Shown: positions 20,460-33,112, counted from the first letter of the stretch. The stretch: DNA of 64,000 nt from Siphonodentalium dalli (GCA_032622095.1 CP136065.1:208728151-208792150), one strand, 5' to 3'. Program-made: numbers and translations. Notes: generated by a model from the letters alone, not told the origin.

Positions 20460-23280
20460 ATATATAACTCAAGATATACATGTATATTCTAGTACGATAA
20501 AACAGCCCTTCAAACTTACGAGGCTATGACCTAGAGGCTAAGCGTATTATGTAGGTTCCTCGTTCTTCTTTTGACCTTTTATGGACCTGGAGAAAATGGC
20601 AAAGCATGTGTACGGTACAGACTATAAACTTAGTATAAAGCCTCTGCCTGAAATATTTGTTGGAAGTATCTTGGAATATATGGGTATCTATCTTTATGGA
20701 TAAATCTGGGTTCAAGAAGTTTAACTGTAGTCTGGCTGTCGGGCTGAAAATATAAGGTCTACCAGGAAAAAATTCTTAACAATCTAAATTTGTTATCGTT
20801 GGAAAGAGGAGATCTTCGTGTATAACATATCCAAAATCCGCTAAAATCCGCTTTGGGGAAAATATTCTACAGCGCCCTGAATAGGGGTGGGTTCTAACGT
20901 AAATTATTAAGGTAAGTATACGATATGTTATGGCATAGGGATTTCGTAGTTGTACAACTATGTGTGAAATTGGAGCAACGGAGCGAATAGAGTGACACGG
21001 ACAGAAAATAATACAATCGCGGCCATAAAATGGCTGTCAAAATGGCCGCAACTCCAAAACATACCACGACGAAGGCAACATATTGGATAACCATATAGGA
21101 GTGAACATACGTATTATTAATGTACATTCATGTTGTTTAGTATCTTTAAAGGTACACAGATCATTAAAATATCCATCTGCATGATGTATTGGTCATTTGA
21201 ACGCAAGTCAAACCCAATGGTTAAATTTCTGTTTTTTAGATTATCCAACACCCAACTGTCCGGACAAAATATAATAATTTTGATCATGCAACACACAAAG
21301 TAATGTTTCGACATGCATTGTATGGTAGTTTCATTGGACATTGATATTAATTATTGAATGTAACACATACACCGAAGTGCACACCCTTGTGGTATAAAGA
21401 CTAGTTAGATTTATAGAATTTGCTGCACTCTCCGTGATAATATGTCATACACATATGTCCCAATGCTTATCACACTGCAAAGAAACATCAATATCTTCAA
21501 TAGATTAGCGCCACATCCCACGAGATCAAAGAGATGGTACATCTTACAGATTATTTAAGACTAATTTTCACGCGGCTACCAAACCGGTTTATTATTGGAA
21601 CATTTTGTTCAAATTATTTCAGTCCCCACTTTACAACTGGGATATACTACCACACAATGCACAATATTAATTTTCAGTATCGTTTTGTTTTAAAATATCT
21701 TACCAGTACCACCCACGTAATTGTGCTAAATAGCAAGGGTTCATCGTTTAAAGCTGTTATTTCAGCGTTGAACATTCGCTAAATGTTGCTATTTGTGGTT
21801 TTGTGTACAGCAACTATATGTAACTTTAGGGATAAGCGGCAAACGCGGTGATGCGGTTGCAGAAATCGTAGTAATTTTCGCATATATGTGGCTTCGGTGA
21901 ATATAACGAAATATAATTTCCAGATATAAACACAATCTCAGCCACAGAATATGTAAACTATATTGGTCAAGTTTAGAATTTATTGAAGATAGGCTTTGTA
22001 CTCCTCTGTGTTTTTGATAAATTGTGTTCATAATATACCACCATGCATTCTTGTGATCAAAGCGAAATATTCGTGTTTTGTCACCTGATTGGAGGCAACT
22101 ATGATTACTATTTTGAGATAGAGACAATGGAATCTTCACATTTTACCCAAAACTGTATGCATATATCTTATATTGTTCCATAGCAGTGCATTTTGAAAGG
22201 GTTAATTTTGTAGATATCAAAATAAATGATGATCGGTCACATTCACGAGACTACTCTGACGACATATATTTCTGCTTCTAGAAAACATCACAGAATCAAT
22301 ACATCCATATCAAATCGCATTTAACTGTTTAATTACACATATAATCACACGATTCAACATAAAAAGTACATATAAAACTGCGTTATTGTTCCGTTTATGT
22401 GTGCCCAAAAGTCCAGATTTAACCGTTGCATGAGACCCTGCTTTCGATTGCTCTCTCGTGAGATTCATTAGGGAGAATTCTTACATCTCTGATCAAACGT
22501 TTCTCTTATACTCTGCAATGAATATCCTCAAATAATTCGAACGTTTGTTATATCTTATAGGACTAGCAATTACATGTTTCACAAAGTGTAAATTTCATTC
22601 ACTTTTCTCCATATTGGCGTCCGTTTTGGGAAAGACATTCTACAAATATGGTTTGCGGCTAAACATTGTTTGTCAATATTTAATTTTATTGCGAATTTGG
22701 CATTAATTGTTGCATCTACCGCAGAAATTCAACAATTTCAGATATTAACAATCATATTGGGCGACATCTTGAATATAGAATTTTCCCCAAAGCGGATTTC
22801 AGTGGATTTTGGATATGTTATTCCTCAGATTCTGCCCGACAAAATTACACCAAAAACAGCTGGTTAATAATTTTTTCTAGGTCCAATGCTTAAACGACCA
22901 GACTACTGCCATAATTCACGATATAAATCATTAAATTTTGCGAGATACGCTATATAAGAATTTTTTGCTTGAGATATCTTGTTTATACATAATTAAAGTA
23001 TTTTTAAAATAAAATTGTCCTTTTTTATCTGGTTTTATTGTTTAATTTTTTACGCATTCTGCCATATATTTCATCCAATTTTGGTAGAAACGTAATACCA
23101 CTGGGTATTATATTGATTGATTAGATTGGTTGATTTAACACCACTTTAGAAACAAGGACATAATCATGACACTTAGTTAATGTTTTCAGTTCCAAATTAC
23201 ATACATAAAGCACCAGTCAATCTGAATATCACCGTACTCTGCTCGGGCATAGTACGTCTAGAACAACGACAGGCCTCAAG
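20460..23280. other. Gene-free AT-rich interval
   Basis: About 2.8 kb with only short frames lacking recognisable domains. No paired repeats or splice chains were identified by eye. Confidence 0.3.
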
Positions 23281-23287
23281 ATAAGGT

Positions 23288-23460
23288 CTCTGACATTTGC
23301 AGAATGCTGTCCCCAGAGGGTGAATTTAGTGATTCTACCCCGCATATCGGGCTAGCTTCACCAAATTCACCCTCTGGGGACCTCATTATGTACAGACATT
23401 GAACACTATAATCAGAATGAGTTCCCCAGAGAGTGAATTTAGTGAGGCTAGCCCGCTAGA
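23288..23460. repeat. AGAATGAGGTCCCC family, copy 2
   Basis: GCAGAATGCTGTCCCCAGAGGGTGAATTTAG pairs with AAATTCACCCTCTGGGGACCTCATTATG. A partial second unit (AGAATGAGTTCCCCAGAGAG) follows at about 23413, as in copy 1. Confidence 0.72.
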
Positions 23461-23469
23461 TATAGATGC

Positions 23470-24215
23470 CTTTGCAGACATGATCCTAGTTCCATCAATA
23501 GGCAGACATTGCAGACATTTTAAACACTCTTTCTCTAGTTTTGTTCCAAATGTGACCACCAACCTATGATCAATGGGGACTTGTTACTCATATGTATAAA
23601 TGCCATTCGCATTCTACAAAAATAACTCATTATTATATATGAATTACATGTCAATATTTCCATTATTAACTAGTTTTTACTTAATTTTAACCAGGTTATG
23701 AGATTCAACGGCTCTGAATTTAACAAAGACCTGATCAACGGATCGGAGTTCAACAGACACCTCATAAAGAGATTTCAAACCTCCCAACCCATTCAGCTCC
23801 ACCAGTTGGAGGCCGTGAGCGAATTCGAAACATTCTCGCTCAATGATGTTCTTGTGGACAAAGTGAGTCAAAACGAGTTTAAATAAATACAATAAATTTC
23901 AATAAAATTACTGCGTTTATAAAAGTTATCAGTGTTAACATGAAGCGTTTGGTGAATGTCGCATTTTACATTAAGTTTGGAATCGTGTGTATACTACTCT
24001 AACCGGTCGGAATCTGACGTACACAAAGGGGCGATTACATCCTTTATAATGTTAGAATTAAAGTTAAAACTAATTCAATGTCTACAAATCACATTAATAT
24101 ATAATGACAAACACGTCGAGAGATCAGTGGCACATTATCTTCATAAGTAAGTCATGTAATCAACATATGATTACATATAACCTACGCATTTTATACTATA
24201 TAGCCTTAAAAACGG
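23470..24215. other. Spacer, no feature supported
   Basis: The short frame at 23698-23886 has no recognisable motif. No repeats are evident. Confidence 0.25.
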
Positions 24216-24288
24216 ATTTAAATTCGCGCAGTATTTCAATTCCCGCACCAAGGGGGTGCGCGAATTCTAGTACTGCGCGAATTTAAAT
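24216..24288. repeat. 73-bp inverted repeat
   Basis: ATTTAAATTCGCGCAGTA is mirrored by TACTGCGCGAATTTAAAT around CCGCACCAAGGGGGTGCG. Short foldback repeat. Confidence 0.75.
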
Positions 24289-24705
24289 ACGAGTAAGGTA
24301 TATCACATGAGCACATGACTTAATTATAATTGTCTCGCTTGAGCATTTTAATTATGAAATTATGCATCAAAAGCATTAAATAACAAATTAAATGTTTCAT
24401 TATAAAGATCACACAAATCATTAGAATGAGATTCGTCTTGTCAATTTCACTCCGCATGCGATACAAAAGATTGACCTCGATATACCGCGTGTTGTTTGAT
24501 CACAGACTGTCATGGAGGAGTGAGCCCTAAGCGCTGTTTTTTTTATCGCTTCGGTGTTTCTTCTGGCAATGTTCTACAAACTATGTATCTATGATATATA
24601 GAGTACTTTCACACGGGGCACACATATATATTCGATAAATATTTTGTCAGATTCTGTAATTAATGGCGGTAATTGTCATGTGGAGGGAGAAAAATAATCG
24701 TGGAT

Positions 24706-24819
24706 GGTGTGGTGCGGTAAAATCTCACCTTCAGGTAAGATATTTGAGCCAGACACTCGGCAAGCCACGTGTCTGGCTCAAATATCTTGCCCCTCGGGTG
24801 AGATTTCCCCGCCCACACC
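24706..24819. repeat. 114-bp inverted repeat
   Basis: GGTGTGG..GGTAAAATCTCACC and AAGATATTTGAGCCAGACAC are mirrored by GTGTCTGGCTCAAATATCTT and GGTGAGATTTCCCCGCCCACACC, with a centre at CGGCAAGCCACGT. Another foldback unit unrelated in sequence to the others. Confidence 0.8.
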
Positions 24820-26094
24820 ACCAATCATATAGGATAATAATAGTCTTCCCACATATTTTTACACACAAAACCACATACTTTTAAATAAAAAAATATTTAA
24901 TGTCACGATGAGGTTCTGGGGCTTTAATGTGTTGTACCTCAAGCCAACGGGTTATCTGTTATATATTTTGGGAAATCTGTGTGTGTGCGTTGGTGTACAG
25001 TGTCAAACGGGGACAATCATGTGTACAGGACCTTACGAATGGGGACACCCGTCAACCGGGGATGTCCTCGTTTGACTTAATGTTTGAAATCCGTCTTTGA
25101 GTTCGTAAATGGGGTCCTTGCAATGTTTGTTTCCATATTTGGACGAAGTACCCAATTAATCGTCACGTAGCGGACCAGACTGTACACCCATCTCATGCCA
25201 CGAATTTCAAGAATACACACCCGGTCCCGGTTCTCATTTTTTAAACGGACCAAATTGCGTTGTCCTCGGTTAAACTTTTCAGAACCACCCGACAGGGGGC
25301 GCTGCGAAATGTTCTGTTGCCGCCATTTCCAATTGGGATCATCGCCAAAGATTGTTGATCTATGTCATCGCCATTTTCTCAAGGACAGTAAGTGGATTAA
25401 TGAGACATATATTAAGTCGAATCGGTTACGTGGTCGATCTATCTTAGTAAAATGTTTTACGCTCTACATGTACAAGTACAAGTGATTACTTTATGTTCCG
25501 GTACTGAGTGAAATTAAATTTGGTATCAGGGCCTGTAACTGAAGTTATATATCGTGGGTTGAGAGCAACAACCCGCCATCTGCAATTTTTTTATAAAATA
25601 CCTTTTTTTGCGTTTTTGGCATTATTTTGTTGATATCTAGGATATAGTGAAAAAATTAACATGAAATTCCGTCCACAAGGGGTCAAACTGTGATGCACCA
25701 ACCAGCCAAGTGAAAATATCATAAAAAGCGGGAGCATAAAACTGCCATCTGCCTGGCTGTCAGATGGCTGGTTCTTGTTGCAGTAAATCAATTAACTCCC
25801 AGTCATTCTGATATCAGAGAGTTGTGAAAGTGATTTGTATCCCATTATCCTAATGATGTGATAAGATGCTGCAATAAAACCCACAGTTGGATACTGCTAT
25901 AATAAAGTAGATTTTAAATTGAAAGTTTATGGTTCCCACTTTATAACTTGTTAACTTAATCAAGGAGTGTATCAGATTAATAAAAAGATAAAATCAAATT
26001 CCTAATATGTTGGCTGTTGGCATTATGTTCATTTAGTTGGTTCTGTTCCACAAAGTAACACTATTTTGTACGACAATAACTATATACCAAAGCT
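24820..26094. other. Spacer upstream of OTU gene
   Basis: A short frame at 25195-25485 carries several Cys-x-x-His-Phe groups (CCRHF, LCHRHF), faintly recalling THAP domains. Spacing and length do not fit well, so it is not called. Otherwise AT-rich and feature-free. Confidence 0.25.
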
Positions 26095-27637
26095 ATGGAT
26101 TATGAAGATGATTGGATGGACACCACAATTGACGAATTGTTAATGAATACCTGTGATGACACAGTGATATTTTGCCACATGTAAATGTTGAGAAAATATC
26201 TGATTTGGTGCAGAGTGGGATCAATAATGCCGCGGATGATCGAATGGAACCCACTAGTGACACGGTACAAGAAGATGACGATAATATTCCACTGGCGGAA
26301 TACCAAAAAAAAAATTGAAGGGACAACAACATAAAACAAGCGATAAAAACACAGTAAACCAAATTCCGAAGAGATCTAAAAAAACGAGCGCACAGAGTCC
26401 ACCAGCGAAACAAAAAGTTCGGAAAAGGAAGACCATAGGCTACTATGTACGAAATATCCATAGTAAGAGATTGGATAATTTGTTAGCATCCAACGGCTAT
26501 CAAAGGTTTGAAGTCGACAGAGACGGCAACTGTTTTTTCAATGACGTATCTTATCAACTTGGCCAGGAACACACAGGGGATAGCATCCGGCACTCAGTGG
26601 CTATTCACTTATTAGAACAAAAGGACCACTATATTAATTTTATCGTGACAAGCAACAACACATCTTCGAGTGATCAAGAGTTTGAGCGGGATGTAAATCT
26701 GATGCAGCAATCAGGGATTTGGAATACAGTTATGGGAGATCTTGGTCCACTGGCTGTTGCAAATATTTTTCAACGACCACTAAAGATATTTTGTAGCCAA
26801 ATATCTAATCCCGTATTTGATGTTCTACCAACGCTAAATTCAATGCAAACCAACGCCAAGCCTATACGTCTTGCATTATCCAAGGTTCCAGGGAAAGAGC
26901 ACTATGATGCAGTGACACCCACCAAAAGATTAAACCCCGTGTTACCACGTACAATTCAAATTCCACCCATCATAACTACTCCCAAGAAGCGGATACAATC
27001 CAGATCTTCAATACAAATAACACCGCACAAAGACGCAACTTATAAAAGTCCTGACAGAAAAATTCGCGCTCGCAAGCGAAAATCAACACCCAACTGGAAA
27101 CGGAGCATTCGGAAAATATGGCGATCGTGTGGTCAGGAATATGTATCACAGAAAATGAAGATTGTTCCTAAGGGGTCCATGCAACCCGTAGACTGTTCTC
27201 GGTGCAAATTTAAATGTACCATCAGTATTACTGAGGAGGAACGGGAAACCATCTTTAATACTTACTGGAAAATCGATGATTATGTGCGACAACGAGATTT
27301 TATATGCAGACATGTTATGAGAGAAACACCAAAGCGAAGCAAAGGACATCGGTCACATTCCTATAAATATTACATGCCTTTAGATACCATCAAAGCGACG
27401 AGTGTGTCGAACCTTCTTTCAAAAGACATTAAATGTAGGAAAGGATGCCATACATCACGCATTGACCGCCAAGTTGAGTGGTTCTTTCGTGGGGTCAGAT
27501 GGGAGAGGAAACAGCCATCAGTAAATAAAACATCGCCTGAAGCTATCGCTTGCGTTAAGGGCCATATTAAGTCTTTTCCAACTATGGAATCACATTATAC
27601 AAGGATTCAAAACGAGACTACTTGTCACACGATCTGA
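26095..27637 (+). pseudogene. OTU protease domain fused to transposase N-terminal region
   Basis: The likely start is ATG at 26095 (MDYEDDWMDTT). Frameshifts occur near 26170 and at the A9 run near 26312. The main frame 26315-27637 carries an OTU cysteine-protease fold: DRDGNCFFNDVSYQL (Asp and Cys), SIRHSVAIHLL, DLGPLAVANIFQRP and the His segment KEHYDAVTP. OTU enzymes cleave ubiquitin or ubiquitin-like chains. After a basic linker the rest parallels the transposase at 14941: a Cys pair in DCSRCKFKC, TYWKIDDYVRQRDF, SHSYKYYMP and SFPTMESHYTR. A one-base shift then ends the frame at CHTI; in the next frame RDYLSHDLNIRKMW follows, matching the expected continuation. The DDE core is absent. The protease role of a transposon protein is inferred. 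Confidence 0.7.
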
Positions 27638-27639
27638 AC

Positions 27640-28690
27640 ATCCGTAAGATGTGGCAATTGTACACTATACAGTTTACGATAATGTATAGTAAATCGAACC
27701 TTGTTTTTCCTTTTCAACTGACGATTTGGCGTGCGTGCAGCGCTGTGTATATTGCCTCTCAATATTCCGGATCGCGGATTTAGTTTCGTAACATAATAAA
27801 ACAAACAGAAACATATATATGGCGTACTAACTCCTGAGCCCCAAGAGTTATATGCTCTGTTTGGATACTCAACAGTGGCAAGAAATATAATATTGGGAAT
27901 ATATAATTTAATTTATTCATTTTTATTGCACTATTTTTACGATGGTTGAGAAAACTGATAATTTATTTAATCGTTCACACTGTGTGTATGTGCTAAACTG
28001 CTAATAGATATGTCACTTTCCCCAACCATCGCCAAAATATAGCAATAACTGCGTGTCTTTCAAACAAAAATATAAATTGGGAAGTTTTCTATTTCAGACC
28101 CAAATTGCCACTTTATCAGCCTAATATATAATATACCTTGATACAATTCCTGAATGGAAAGCAGGAAATCACTCAGAATGCTACGTTTTAGCAGCATAAT
28201 CTCAAAATTTTCTCGGGGGAGTACCCCCGGACACCTCCTCTCGAGCTCACCCCCGCGACGCCTACGGTCATCGCTTCGCGATGAATGTGCGTTCCCCTAC
28301 TATATAAATCGGGAAAGCAACACTGGGCCTATCCATTTTAATTTGAGTCAAAGACTGCGCGTTTATTTACGCCATTTTTTTGCGCCAAATGGTTGTAATC
28401 CATTGGTTGACTCTGGTAAAAAAAATACCCGTCGCAGAATAGTTAGTTGTGAAACTTGGCGCAGTCCAGTGACGTCACACTACTATCATATTATACAGTC
28501 AGCGCCAGTCTCAACCAGAGCGCACGTCGGTTCTCCTAACAAAGGAGGTATTTACACGATAAGATGAGACAAGAAAACTAAGATGCATGCATCAGGTCGG
28601 CCGTGAACTATCTACCATAGAATTGTTGTAGCTATCGATTATACATTTTGAAACACCTGTCTGTATGTATGTATGTGTGTATGCATGAAT
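27640..28690. other. Flank of OTU gene; no further gene seen
   Basis: The alternative-frame transposase tail fades by about 27690. A GC-richer block with CCCCCGG/CCGGGGG-type inverted words lies at about 28205-28275. The frame at 28154-28567 has no recognised domain. Confidence 0.3.
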
Positions 28691-28995
28691 GCATGTGTGT
28701 ATGTGTTATAGACTCTAACACTGCTCGAATTTGGTATTTAACATGTCAACTTGACCTCGCTCATAGGCATGTTTCTGGACCTTGACCGATCCGACTAAAA
28801 ATTTGTGTGTAGGACTACTTCGATCAATAGTAGTCAATATGGACGGGTCCAATTTCACGTGGGACCATGTTCTCGAACGTGCTGATATAGGCATGTTTCT
28901 GGACCAGACGCTGTATATACTGGGTACTGTCCAGATGGAGGCGATCACAAAAAAATCCATAACTAGCCCGAACAAAGTCGAGTACATCAGCTAGT
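28640..28995 (+). mobile_element. Helitron-like end (degenerate)
   Basis: CTGTCTGTATG microsatellite and GGACCTTGACC-type phrases are followed by a weak stem CCCGAACAAAGTCGAG and the end ACATCAGCTAGT. A GC-rich hairpin just before CTAG-T is the classical 3' end of Helitron elements. The phrase GGCATGTTTCTGGACC occurs twice inside. No RepHel coding region, so at most a non-autonomous copy. Confidence 0.4.
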
Positions 28996-29480
28996 TTAAT
29001 ATATATTTTGGACATTTGTCTGTCTGTTTGTCTGTTAGCTATGGCCGGGAAAACTGCCTGACAGATTTGACGAAATTTGATACCATGGGGAAATTATTTC
29101 CAGGGAGTATTTTGGACGGGTCAAATCTTGATCCCGACCTGACTTTGACATTCAAAAAGATCAATTCAAGGTCAAATCTGGTAAAACGGAAGTATTTCAA
29201 GAAATTTGATATCTACTGTTACTTTTGTCCCAGGAGTGTTTCGGGTGGGTCAAATCATGACCCTGACCTGATCTTGACATTCAAAATTGTCAATTCAAGG
29301 TCAAATCGGGTAAAGCCGGGCGAATTTCGACGGGTACTTTTGTCCGGGGAGTGTTTTGGACGGGTCAAATCGTGACCCCGACATGACCTTCACCTTTAAA
29401 ATAGTCAATTCAAGGTTAAATCGCGCAATTCTCCAAAAAATCAGAGGGGAACATCCCGGACGAAGTCGGGTCCACCAGCT
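28996..29480 (+). mobile_element. Second Helitron-like unit with 120-bp internal repeats
   Basis: It starts TTTAATATATATTTTGGACATTTGTCTGTCTG immediately after the previous unit. It contains three copies of GTGTTTTGGACGGGTCAAAT..GACCC..GACCT and TCAATTCAAGGTCAAAT (near 29105, 29230 and 29345), and ends CGGACGAAGTCGGGTCCACCAGCTA. The stem and CTA end match the unit before it. No coding capacity. Confidence 0.42.
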
Positions 29481-29639
29481 ACTATTATATATTTCTAGAT
29501 TTAGTTACAAACTAAATACCTGTATATTGTACAAAGAAATGTTTGACAAATATATCTGTATCAATATTACCATGCGGGTCATTAAAATAGATACGACGAA
29601 ACAAATTTTGAAGGGTGCATGTATCAGGTAAATTTTTAT

Positions 29640-30835
29640 ATTTCAAATGATGACAGGAATGCGGAAAGTTGAAGTACCTACGTAATACTGGCTATCCGCA
29701 TGAAGAGATATACATGTATATAAAAACCAAAATAGAAGATGACTGCTGGCGACAATGTTTTCCAAAAAAATTCAAAGCATTCGATAGCTCCCATCTAGTT
29801 GTCAGCCCGAAGATCAATATGAAGTTTGGTGACTATCAGATGAGGGATATGTCTGTACAGTTGCTAAACAATTCAGTCATGCAAAAGAGGATCAAAGAGT
29901 AAGATACCAAATTGCTGCCTGTGGTAATGTTTTTTTAACGAAATTCGGGAAAATTAGATTACTCTCACGCTGGTTATCCAGAAGATCATTGTGGAATCTG
30001 GTGACGATCGGACAAGGGGTGTCGTCTGTAGGATCAACCAAATTATTTAGCCATAAAAATAGTAAAATTGAAGATCACCGCTGGCAGTGATGTCTTCACA
30101 AGGACAGTTTGAGAACAAAATATGGCTCACATCTAGCGGTGACCCAAAATATCCACATGAGAAAAAGTTCTCCAATAAAAGCTGGCTGCAGGGTGCGCCA
30201 ATTGATTCAAATTCGAAATTTAGCAGGGTGTACTGCTTGTGGCCATGTTTTCCCCGCAAATTTGATAGACTGATGGACAAAACCACTGAATCCGTTGAAT
30301 CAATATACATGTATACATTGATTAATTTATATGCATTGTTATACACAGTACTGGTATATAAAGGTACTGAAAATAACTATATTACTAGTATACATAAAAT
30401 AAACCATATATCATGGCTATGGGTTGATGACAGCTGAGAACTTGGTGTGAATTAAAGAGTGGTGGTTTCTCAAAAACAGCACTGCGTGTAAATATAAAAT
30501 AAAATAGTGCTACATCTTATTACAGATTATTGCCAAATATAATCAGTGATTATACAGACAGTCTGACAAAATAAAGTTTCAGTGACACTCTATCCGAAGA
30601 GGGGAATAATTTCATCTGTTACAGTCAATGGAGCAATTATGAATCTGGAAAGGTGAAATTTATAAGTAATACTAGATATCGACATAACGCGATAACATAT
30701 AACGTAAATGCAATATGGCCGCTGGCGACCATTTTTTCCTATGAAATTAAAAAAATATTTGATAGCTCTCATCTGATAGATCAATATCAAGATAAATATG
30801 AAGTTTGGTGATGATCGGATGAGTGAAGTGGACTG
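29640..30835. repeat. Three degenerate copies of a dispersed repeat
   Basis: The phrase GAC/CGCTGGCGA-CA-TGTTTTCC..AAATT..GATAGCTC(T/C)CATCT followed by AATATGAAGTTTGGTGA occurs near 29740, 30080-30250 (partial) and 30720. Copies are diverged and carry no recognisable protein. Confidence 0.5.
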
Positions 30836-30861
30836 TGGTCTGTGCTAAACGGTTTGGTAAT

Positions 30862-31168
30862 GCTTAAAAAGATTCTTACCTTAATATTTTTATGTTCACT
30901 TTATAAACTTCACTGAGTCATCTTTGTCATGTATTGAGTTTGATATCTTTTGTTAACAGTTTATAAATTATGTATGTCTCATGTTTGTTATTTTAATTTA
31001 TGTGTTTATTATCATTAAATAAAGTTGCATTCCTTAAAAAGATTCTTACCTCAATGTTTTTATGTTCACTTTATAAACTCCACTGGTCATCTTTGTCATG
31101 TATTGAATTTGATATCTTTTGTTAACAGTTTATAAATTATGTATGTCTCGTGTTCGTTATTATATTAT
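30862..31168 (+). repeat. Direct tandem duplication of about 170 bp
   Basis: CTTAAAAAGATTCTTACCT to TTATAAATTATGTATGTCTC is present twice (30862 and 31034), differing by a few bases and one two-base indel. Very recent duplication; no coding content. Confidence 0.85.
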
Positions 31169-31169
31169 A

Positions 31170-32290
31170 TACACTTTATAGAGTGTTTTCAGAACGAAAA
31201 AAAAAATGAATAAAATCAACAAATTTGTAAATTTAAAAACAATTCAAACGTTGTTGTATTCCATGTCCCAGCCCGGACATATACACCAAATTTCAATAAT
31301 ATTCATTGAGAAACAACTGACAAAACGCTATATAACACCCGTATACATATTTTATTCCGAGCCGGTATCATCCTCGGGTACATGTTATAGTAGGTACCGA
31401 ATTGACACACGTCAACTGGGGCGAGTTGGCCCTTGGGCGATTAGGCCGATTCCGGCACCTTCTATAATTTACCGCATGTATCCGTTTACGCGTAGTTTAC
31501 TTTAGAAAGTTCCGCAATTAATACCGTAAATAGAGCGACCATATTTGACAGAGAATGCCTCTGTTATTGATTATCAAGTTGCTATACATTAAAAACGACA
31601 AATTCACATACTCGTTCAAGCGCAGTAGTCTATTTTCCCCATGTTAAAGGACATCCACAAATACTAAATAACGCTAACCTACTGCCGAATGTTTTCCACG
31701 ACAACTGTTAACATATTTGGGCTGAATTCATCTGACGCGGTATTATTCCTCAAAATAAACAACAAAACCATCGTTACTTGGAAATGTAGTTTGGGCTAAC
31801 ATTTACATAAATCCTCCACTTCATTTATTCGACACACACGTCAGATGAAAAACAGACATGACGTAAACGGCCAAATTGGCCGAAATAAGATTAGACCAGT
31901 CATGCTTCCTTTCTGACTCATACAGAGTCATCAAGGGAGGTAAACCCTGCATGAAGTTTGAGTCAGTTACTCTGTCCAACTCTTGCCAGAACTTTATTGT
32001 CCTCTCTTGCCCCACCATATCACGTGACACAAATGTTTAACCCAAATTGGCTAAATTACTACTTATTGTGAACAAATATCACATACAATGCACGTTTATC
32101 CAGACGATCAAGTTTTGATTTGATTTTGTGTTATCAAACTCCCTCTTTAAATTCAAACTTATCAGGTCGTACTATAGTGCACGCGTGAGTCACGTTATGC
32201 TCGAGCTCGTGTTGCGCGCGAGATCTTCACGTTCAAACTGCTGTCAGTCTGTCAGGCCAATCGTCGCCAATGTCAAAATTTACTACAGAA
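31170..32290. other. Spacer before duplicated block
   Basis: Only short frames without recognised domains. No element end was identified, although the left border of the duplicated block lies near 32290. Confidence 0.25.
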
Positions 32291-32337
32291 GTCAGCAGAA
32301 GTCAGAATACTATAATTTTGAACTTGTATTAAATATA

Positions 32338-32524
32338 ATGGCGACGGAAAACGATTCTAACAAAAAATATTACCTGATCAATTGGTATGATGGGTATTGG
32401 TGTCTAATACCCATCAGCTACATATATACACCAAGGAAGGATATATATGCCATCGGAGACACATTGATTGCAAGATGCCCGCGCTTCAAAGGGAGACACA
32501 GAAGCACCATTGTAAAAATTGGCG
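32338..32524 (+). CDS. Exon encoding Tudor/SH3-like module (copy A)
   Basis: ATG at 32338 opens MATENDSNKKYYLINWYDGY and continues through GDTLIARCPRF to STIVKIGG, where a GGTAAGTT donor follows (phase 1). The pattern of an aromatic strand with NW-DGYW, then G-D and a closing IVKIG resembles the small beta-barrel module at the N-terminus of several invertebrate BEN-domain and chromatin proteins. The call is by pattern only. Copy B (36561) has a one-base deletion that breaks the frame, so copy A is the intact version. It may be a captured host exon within a retroelement, or a gene into which the element landed. Confidence 0.45.
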
Positions 32525-32939
32525 GTAAGTTGAACTTACCTCATTTTCACAGTATATATATGCCTGGATCTATTGTATTAAAATTACTCTAATTAAGTAG
32601 TAGATTGCATTCTGATAAAATTGGCATAAGAATTTTTCAACAAACTGATTGATTGTTTGATGTGTTGTGATTAATTAAAATTATGTTCTAAAATTTCAGA
32701 TCAAATTAAAAAAACAATTTTCTGCCGGAAATGGAAAAATTGTTTTAATCTGCTGTATTTGCATTAGATATAGGGGTCGGTATTTAGTTTGAGAATATGG
32801 TAGATGTTATTATTATCACAATTTGTTTTCCTTCATGGAAACATCAACTGTTTCCAAATAATATTCGGCCACATATCTCAGCAGTCTGTCTACTTTCGAA
32901 TTGAGTAATAAAATTCACAGTAATTTTGTCCTTAAACAG

Positions 32940-33112
32940 TTATTTTTTCGACTAAACTTGAATTATATTTGGATCAATGTATTGACATTCAAAAGTCTGA
33001 TTCTGAAGACAGTGATCAAAATGAAGGCGAATTCAGTTCCCCTTCACAAGAGGAACCAAAGATGTCTAGATGTGGACGTACAATTCGCAGACCTGTCATT
33101 TACTCTCCATAA
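32940..33112 (+). CDS. Acidic C-terminal exon (copy A)
   Basis: An acceptor TTGTCCTTAAACAG leads into a phase-1 exon that joins in frame to the exon at 32338. It encodes KSDSEDSDQNEGEFSSPSQE, then SRCGRTIRRPVIYSP and TAA. Tails of the form SR-GR-IRRPVIYSP are common in retroelement Pol C-termini and in proteins derived from them. Copy B (40993-41170) matches with few changes. A small alternative exon at 32700-32766 (after TAAAATTTCAG) is also possible. Confidence 0.45.

Noticed and set aside
25195-25485. Possible THAP-like zinc domain (CCRHF, LCHRHF)
   Set aside because: Cys/His spacing, missing AVPTIF-type end and short length do not fit a THAP finger.
26093-26461. Minus-strand frame rich in hydrophobic residues opposite the OTU gene start
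   Set aside because: Composition is the antisense of a Lys/Gln-rich linker; no signal, domain or splice support.
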